From Sophora flavescens (lineage: Eukaryota; Streptophyta; Magnoliopsida; Fabales; Fabaceae), in NCBI GenBank assembly GCA_030762895.1, contig CM061068.1, positions 38,116,783 to 38,180,782 on the forward strand: 64,000 bases of DNA. The letters are read 5' to 3'. This document shows, piece after piece, positions 59,197 through 64,000 of the stretch. Each line of letters opens with the position of its first letter. Within the stretch, counting starts at the first letter, position 1. The position numbers were made by a program, and so were the translations under genes. Below the pieces are notes generated by a model that worked only from the letters and a program-made list of their open reading frames with translations, had not been told where the DNA came from and did not search any database.

Positions 59197-59346
59197 CTGT
59201 GCTTTCTCGAATCTCAATTTAATTTTTAAATTGATTTTTCTGGACTTTTTCTTTTTATTTAACTTTTATATACCATTTTTTTTTAAAAAAAATTCTCCTT
59301 TTTTCCTTCTAGAGTATCTATCTCTCTGTGTTGTTTTATCTTTTAT

Positions 59347-60735
59347 GCAAAGATTACTAAGTCTTGGAAACCTTAGTGAGGTCGACCCCGAAGTCGAAAG
59401 GACCTTTCACAGACGAAGGAGACTACAAAGAGAGAGAGAGGTTGATTCTCATTCCACTCATGACGAATCTCCTGGATACGAAACCGTTGAAGGACTACGC
59501 AGCCCCAAATGCTAGGGGTTTCCGAACTGGGATTGCTAGGTCAGAGATTGAGGCGGAGAACTACACTATACCGCCTATGCTAATCAACATGATTAGGCAA
59601 CATCAATTTGGAGGATTGCCCTCGGAGGACCCGACTGATCGCGTGGAGACATTCTTGGAGTTCACCGATGCAGTTAGAATTCAAGGCGCCCCGGCTGATG
59701 CTATTCGTTTGAGGTTGTTCCCCTCCTCTCTTACTGGAAAAGAAAAAGCTTGGATGAAGCAAGTTCCCGCTAATACCTTGTCGACTTGGGACCAACTGGA
59801 GCAGGCATTCTTGGAGAAATTCTTCCCTCCCTCCAAGACGGCTTACCTACGAGCCCAGATCACCTGCTTCTTCCAAAAGGACGGAGAATGCCTGTCCAAA
59901 GCTTGGGATCGCTACAAGGGATTGGTGGAGTCTTTCCCACATCATGGACTCGAGAGGTGGTTATTAGTGCACACCTTCTACAACAGATTGGATTACTCTT
60001 CGAAGGTGTCACTTGATTCCACAGCTGGTTGAGCCTTTATGAATAGGCCTCTGACTGAGGCATTCAACATCATTGAAAACGTGGCCACCAACTACCACCA
60101 ATGGGGTTTAGAAAGAGGTAATAACCCAAAAAATATTTTGGTTGGTAAGTTTGAAATGAATAGCACTGATCTCATCATGTCTAAAATTGACTCACTTAAT
60201 AAACGCTTTGATCAGCTTGAAAGGGCTAACGTGAGTTCAATAGGTGCTACTAACATTGTTTGTGAGATTTGTGGAATGCAGGGACATGACATAATGGAGT
60301 GCCCACGTGGTATTGCTCATGGATCCGGCGCTTCGGGGGAACAAGTGAACTCTTGTCACAACTTTTACGACACGAACTCGAAGTTGCCAAATTATGCTCC
60401 CCCAAATCCTTACAACCAAGGAAGGAAGAACAGCCCTTACCTCTCGTACGGGAACTACAGCAACACGTTGAACCATGAGTTCCAAGAAGGCTAAGGTAAT
60501 AGGAAACCCGCAGCCGGGTATCCCCAGGTACAGAAGTCTAAACTCGAGTCTTTATTGGAAAGTTTTGTTGAAACTCAAAAAACAAAATGAAGAGTTTAGA
60601 CAACAAGGTAGGGCAGTAAACAAGGCAATAAAAGAGCTAGCATCTAAGGTAGATAACTTAGCCATCCATAACAAGATGCTAGAAACTCAAATTGCCCAAC
60701 AAGCCAGCACATACTCTAGGCCTAAGGGTATGTTC
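59347..60735 (+). pseudogene. element C gag (Athila type), broken
   Basis: Starts ATG at 59347 (MQRLLSLGNLSEVDPEVERTF), the start that B has lost. The gag domain matches B: MIRQHQFGGLPSEDPTDRVETF, RLRLFPSSLTGKEKAWMK, FLEKFFPPSK and HTFYNRLDY, then CEICGMQGHDIMEC. Breaks: a one-base shift in the GA repeat near 59441, TGA at 60030, TAA at 60492 where B has Gln (GQGN), and a further shift near 60585. Confidence 0.88.
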
Positions 60736-61580
60736 CCGGGCCAACCCGAAGCTAATCCCAATGAGCATTGCAATGCCACATACTTGAGGGATGATAAGCT
60801 TGGGGTGATTGAAAAGGATGCGGAATATGAGGAGGACATGAGCGAGGATGAAGAGCCAGAATCAAAGTATGTCCCTCCACCACCGTACCAACCCCTAATA
60901 CCTTTCCCACAAAGGTTGGTCAAGAGAAAGCAAGTAGAGATAAAAACTAATATGCCTCATAAACTGAAAGACCCAGGTAGTTTCTCTATCGCTTGCTCAA
61001 TTGAAGAAATGCAAATAGACCAAGCCTTATGTGACTTAGGGGCTAGTGCGAGCTTGATGCCACTTACTATCTTGGAGAGGTTGGGAACCAAGGAGTTGAG
61101 TCCATTCAAATTCTCCTTACAATTAATGGCTCAACTAGAACTCCTCTAGGCATACTAGAGAATGTTCCTGTAAAGGTAGGGAAATTTTTCATCCCTACCG
61201 ATTTCCTGGTATTGGATATAAAAGGGAATTTTGAATTCCCCATCATTTTAGGAAGGCCATTCTTAGCCACCGTTGGAGCAATAATAGACGTAAGGAATGG
61301 CAAACTCTCTCTGAATGTAGAGGATGGTAGGGTAGATTTTGAATTGACTAACTCATATAACAACCCACCTTTTGTGAGTCATGTGTGCAGAATCGATATA
61401 ACGTCTCTAGTGGTAAAGGAAGAGCTCAACATGGAAGTAACTCCGAAGATTTGCAAGACGATTGATGCACCTAGTAGTGATGAAGTTGGAGTTGATCATC
61501 ATGTGGAAACAAAACTTCCGACGGGAGGGAGTAAGGCCATGAAGCTCAGAGTGAAAAGAGCAAAGCGGAAGCGTAATTGA
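60736..61580 (+). pseudogene. element C protease, broken
   Basis: Follows gag in frame through YVPPPPYQPLIPFPQRLVKR. The active-site region ALCDLGASASLMPL (about 61020-61060) is identical to B. A short deletion near 61125 shifts the frame, and the C-terminal FPIILGRPFLATVGA (61233-61280) continues in another frame to 61580. As in B, no RT follows, only the TTAAGACCGTAAATAAGCG motif at about 61685. Confidence 0.88.
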
Positions 61581-61877
61581 CCATATGAGCAGAATCGGTT
61601 CTTTGAAGGACTCCCATGGAAGAGAAGTGTTCCTGCACTTCTACGCCCAGTCGACCCAGGTTGATTGAAGGAAGTATGGTCAAGCTTAAGACCGTAAATA
61701 AGCGCTTCTTGGGAGGCAACCCAAGTTTTCTTTCCCTTTTCCATTTGTTTTTGAATTTAGCTCTTGAATAATTTGAGAAGATCAAGAGGAAAAAGATCAT
61801 AAATTAATAGATTTGTCAAGTGTTTTCAGGTTAAGAAAGAAGGAAGAGCAAAAAGGGCACGGACAAATAAAGTCAGA

Positions 61878-62112
61878 AGTCATCACGCCCAGACCGTGAC
61901 GGTGGCCACGGCCGTGATGAGCTAACCAAAGAAGACCAGAAAGGATCACGGCCCAGCCGTGATACCCATCACGGGCGTGATGAGAAGGACCCTGAAGATC
62001 AGAATCCATCACGGCCTAGCCGTGATAGAAGTCACGGTCGTGACAGGCCAGCTCCTATGGACCAGAATTGATCACGGCCTAGCAGTGATACACATCACGG
62101 CCGTGATACATT
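61878..62112. repeat. palindrome array in the C internal region
   Basis: Four pairs of CACGGCC/GGCCGTG palindromes in the same position as in B (27400-27640). Confidence 0.8.
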
Positions 62113-63201
62113 TTCCAACAAGTGACTGGCATATGAGCCAACACCCGCTACCACCTCGGTGAGTTGTTCCATTTTTCTCATCTCTCCGACTTGATTATTT
62201 ACATTGGGGACAATGTAAATCTTTAAGCTTGGGGTAGGGGTATTTTTAAATTTTTTTGCATTTTTCATGTTGCATTCATATAGGCATAGTTTTGCATGAT
62301 CACATGATTAGATTGCTCCTTGCTTAGATTATGCATCCGATTGCGAGAACTTGGTGCCAAATAAATTGAGATAGTGAATTTTGAGCCCAATTTTTTTATT
62401 CTTGTGATAAGGCTAAAAAATAAAAATGCTTGAGATGATCTTTTGATAGTTGATAATTAGCATGTGGTTCCTTAAATTTATGTTTCTCACTGATTTTAAA
62501 CTACTAAATGTGAGATTTTTGAGCCAAAAAGGGGTACTCACTAAATCTACCCCATTCTTTGTGACAGAGTATTTTATTCCTCTTGAATTGTATTCTCTAG
62601 AACTTGACTTGAAACCGTTTTGAAACTTAAAAATTTTTGAAAACATTTTTGAAAATGATTGAGGCATTATGTATTTTTCCGGTCTTTTGAGCTTTGATTG
62701 ATTAAATGCTACCCCTTAGTTACCCAATTTTGAGCCTAAAAGAATAAAATACTTTTCTTGGTGCCTTGAAATATTTTGATGAATAATGCTTGATATGACG
62801 TCTTTTAAAGTATTGCAAAAATGGTAAAAAGGTAGTTTGAAAAATAAAATTGTGGGATGAGAAAATTAGGAAAAAAAAATATTTCTCTAAAGTTGAAAAT
62901 CTCCCCTTCTCCAAATAAAATAAACAAAAAAAAAATGGAGAAGGGGATGACAAAAAGAATTGTCATATATCCTTAAACACTTGAGTGAGGTGAGAAGAGT
63001 GTCCGAATCAGTGTGAATATGAATTTAGAAAACCTAAGCTTCTAATTGGACTTGAAACTGATTATCTTTTGGGAACTTATTGAATATGCCTGTCACTTGG
63101 ATTAGTTGCTCGGGTTCTTGGTTCACTATCCATGCTCTGATTATCTTGTATGGCCTTGGTGATTTCTTGAGGACAAGCAAAATCTTAAGCTTGGGGTGAT
63201 T
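62113..63201 (+). other. element C 3' untranslated region
   Basis: Non-coding and parallel to B, with a deletion near 62955 of about 300 bases that B retains. It contains TTACATTGGGGACAATGTAAA and ends in the CTTGGGGTGATT tract before the LTR. Confidence 0.7.
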
Positions 63202-64000
63202 TGATGAGTGTGATTTCACCCCATATTTTCTTATCATTTTGCATGCATTTTCATATAGTTTAGGCAGATTTAATTTGATTTTTGGTTAGTTTTTACCTTG
63301 GAACGGGTAAGGCGGTTTTGTGGTGTTGTTTTACAGAAATTAAGGATTAAATGCTCGGGATCAATCATGATGGAGCTTGCATGAAGAAGGGGCTTAAAAA
63401 GTGAAGAAAATGAGCCAAACAGAGCCCATCACGGCCTGGCCGTGATGACTAATCACCGCCATGATCAAGCAAAACTGAAAAGAAAGAAGGCAAAAGTCAG
63501 AACTGGTCACGACCATGACCTGTCAGCTGAACCAGACCCTCACAGGCAGAACTGATCACGACCTAGCCGTGATGAGCATCATGACCATGACAGACCAAAA
63601 AGTGAAGAAACACCCAAGGCAGAATCCGTCACAGCCTAGCCGTGATGGCCATCACGACCGTGACACGCATTACTTGGATCTGAATCAACTGATTTGGATC
63701 TGATTTGTGTTTGATTAGGATTCAAACTTCCCTAATCTATAAATATGGCATCAGGCTGAACATTTTAAGAGACTTTTTGGGCTGCTACTCTTAGGCTATT
63801 ATTTAGGATCTCTCTTCTTCTCCCTCCTCTCTTCTCTTATTTTTATTTTCATGTTGTTGTTAACCAAGCTTGTCATCACCATGACAAGGCTTGAGTAGTA
63901 GTTTAATTTCTAGGGATTGGGGCTATACCCAAGGTCTGTTTATGGTAATGAATTAATGATTTATCTTTGTTAATTGCGATTTTGCTTTAGATCTGATTTC
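63202..64000 (+). repeat. element C 3' LTR, truncated by window end
   Basis: Starts TGATGAGTGTGATTTC. The palindrome array spans about 63425-63665 and a TATA box (CTATAAATAT) lies near 63737-63746. It is the intact reference for what the 5' LTR lost at the D junction. Confidence 0.9.

Larger units (their letters stand above)
55932..64000 (+). mobile_element. element C: Athila-like gag-protease element, sister of B, cut by window end
   Basis: LTRs start TGATGAGTGTGATTTC at 55932 and 63202; the left target flank is ATCAT (55927-55931). The order is the same as in B: tRNA-Asp primer site, gag, protease, palindrome array, 3' non-coding region, LTR. RT and integrase are again absent at the same junction. 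Its 5' LTR is broken by the element D fragment. The right end lies outside the window, so the TSD cannot be checked. Confidence 0.88.

Noticed and set aside
23465..63665. The palindromic repeat arrays look at first like a CRISPR array
   Set aside because: Units are degenerate, spacers are not of constant length, the arrays recur in LTRs and in internal regions of eukaryotic retrotransposons, and there is no cas gene.
10890..64000. Endogenous pararetrovirus (caulimovirus) as source of the RT domains
   Set aside because: All RT regions are flanked by LTRs, primer sites, and integrase or gag of Ty1/copia or Ty3/gypsy type; no movement protein or caulimovirid coat motif is seen.

Overview
This is plant nuclear DNA, probably from a eudicot. 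The one intact host gene encodes a class I TCP transcription factor. Its overall sequence looks legume- or rosid-like to me, but that is an impression from memory, not a search. About 83% of the window (roughly 10.6-64.0 kb) is a deeply nested stack of transposable elements. I see no prokaryotic gene organisation, no CRISPR array and no recognisable tRNA or rRNA gene.

Left arm (1-10.6 kb). A TCP14/15-type gene (2635-3855, +, no intron) has a CT/CA-rich leader. A short upstream ORF in that leader overlaps the start codon. The flanks are AT-rich intergenic DNA. They hold a possible MITE remnant, a tRNA-derived SINE candidate (6499-6657, -) and an internally deleted LINE copy (8296-9059) bounded by a 16-17 bp target-site duplication.

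Right arm (10.6-64 kb). One old Ty1/copia element on the minus strand is the host for everything else. Its RNase H end is at about 10.65-10.89 kb, and its RT, integrase and protease region is at 31.24-33.56 kb. Element A split it first: a Ty3/gypsy Del/Tekay-type chromovirus (10890-31236). A itself carries two perfect solo LTRs with 5-bp TSDs (14376-16647, TSD AGCAA; 19213-20801, TSD GTATC). It also carries a complete 7.2-kb Athila-like element B (23246-30462, TSD ATGGT) that has gag and protease but no RT or integrase. Element F (from 33564) split the copia protease region. F is a gutted chromovirus derivative. Its 5' LTR carries a Pack-MULE (36128-37438, 9-bp TSD) with a DUF4283 gene fragment, and its interior carries a poly(A)-tailed fragment of an AGO4-clade ARGONAUTE gene. 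Element E, another Del/Tekay chromovirus with most of its pol still readable (42103-52878), lies in F's 3' LTR. E's 3' LTR is broken by an element starting at 52879 that holds a frameshifted plant-mobile-domain gene. That element is interrupted by element C (55932 to the window end), a sister of B. C's 5' LTR in turn contains the 5' half of another element, D, with an unidentified ORF.

The most interesting signals are: (1) the ARGONAUTE fragment inside a retrotransposon; (2) the Pack-MULE with perfect ends; (3) two sister elements with the same gag-protease-only layout, pointing to a non-autonomous family; (4) arrays of short palindromes sharing the core CACGNCCGTG just upstream of the TATA box in LTRs of unrelated retrotransposon families; (5) the predominance of premature stops explainable by C-to-T or G-to-A changes, as expected for methylated silenced copies.
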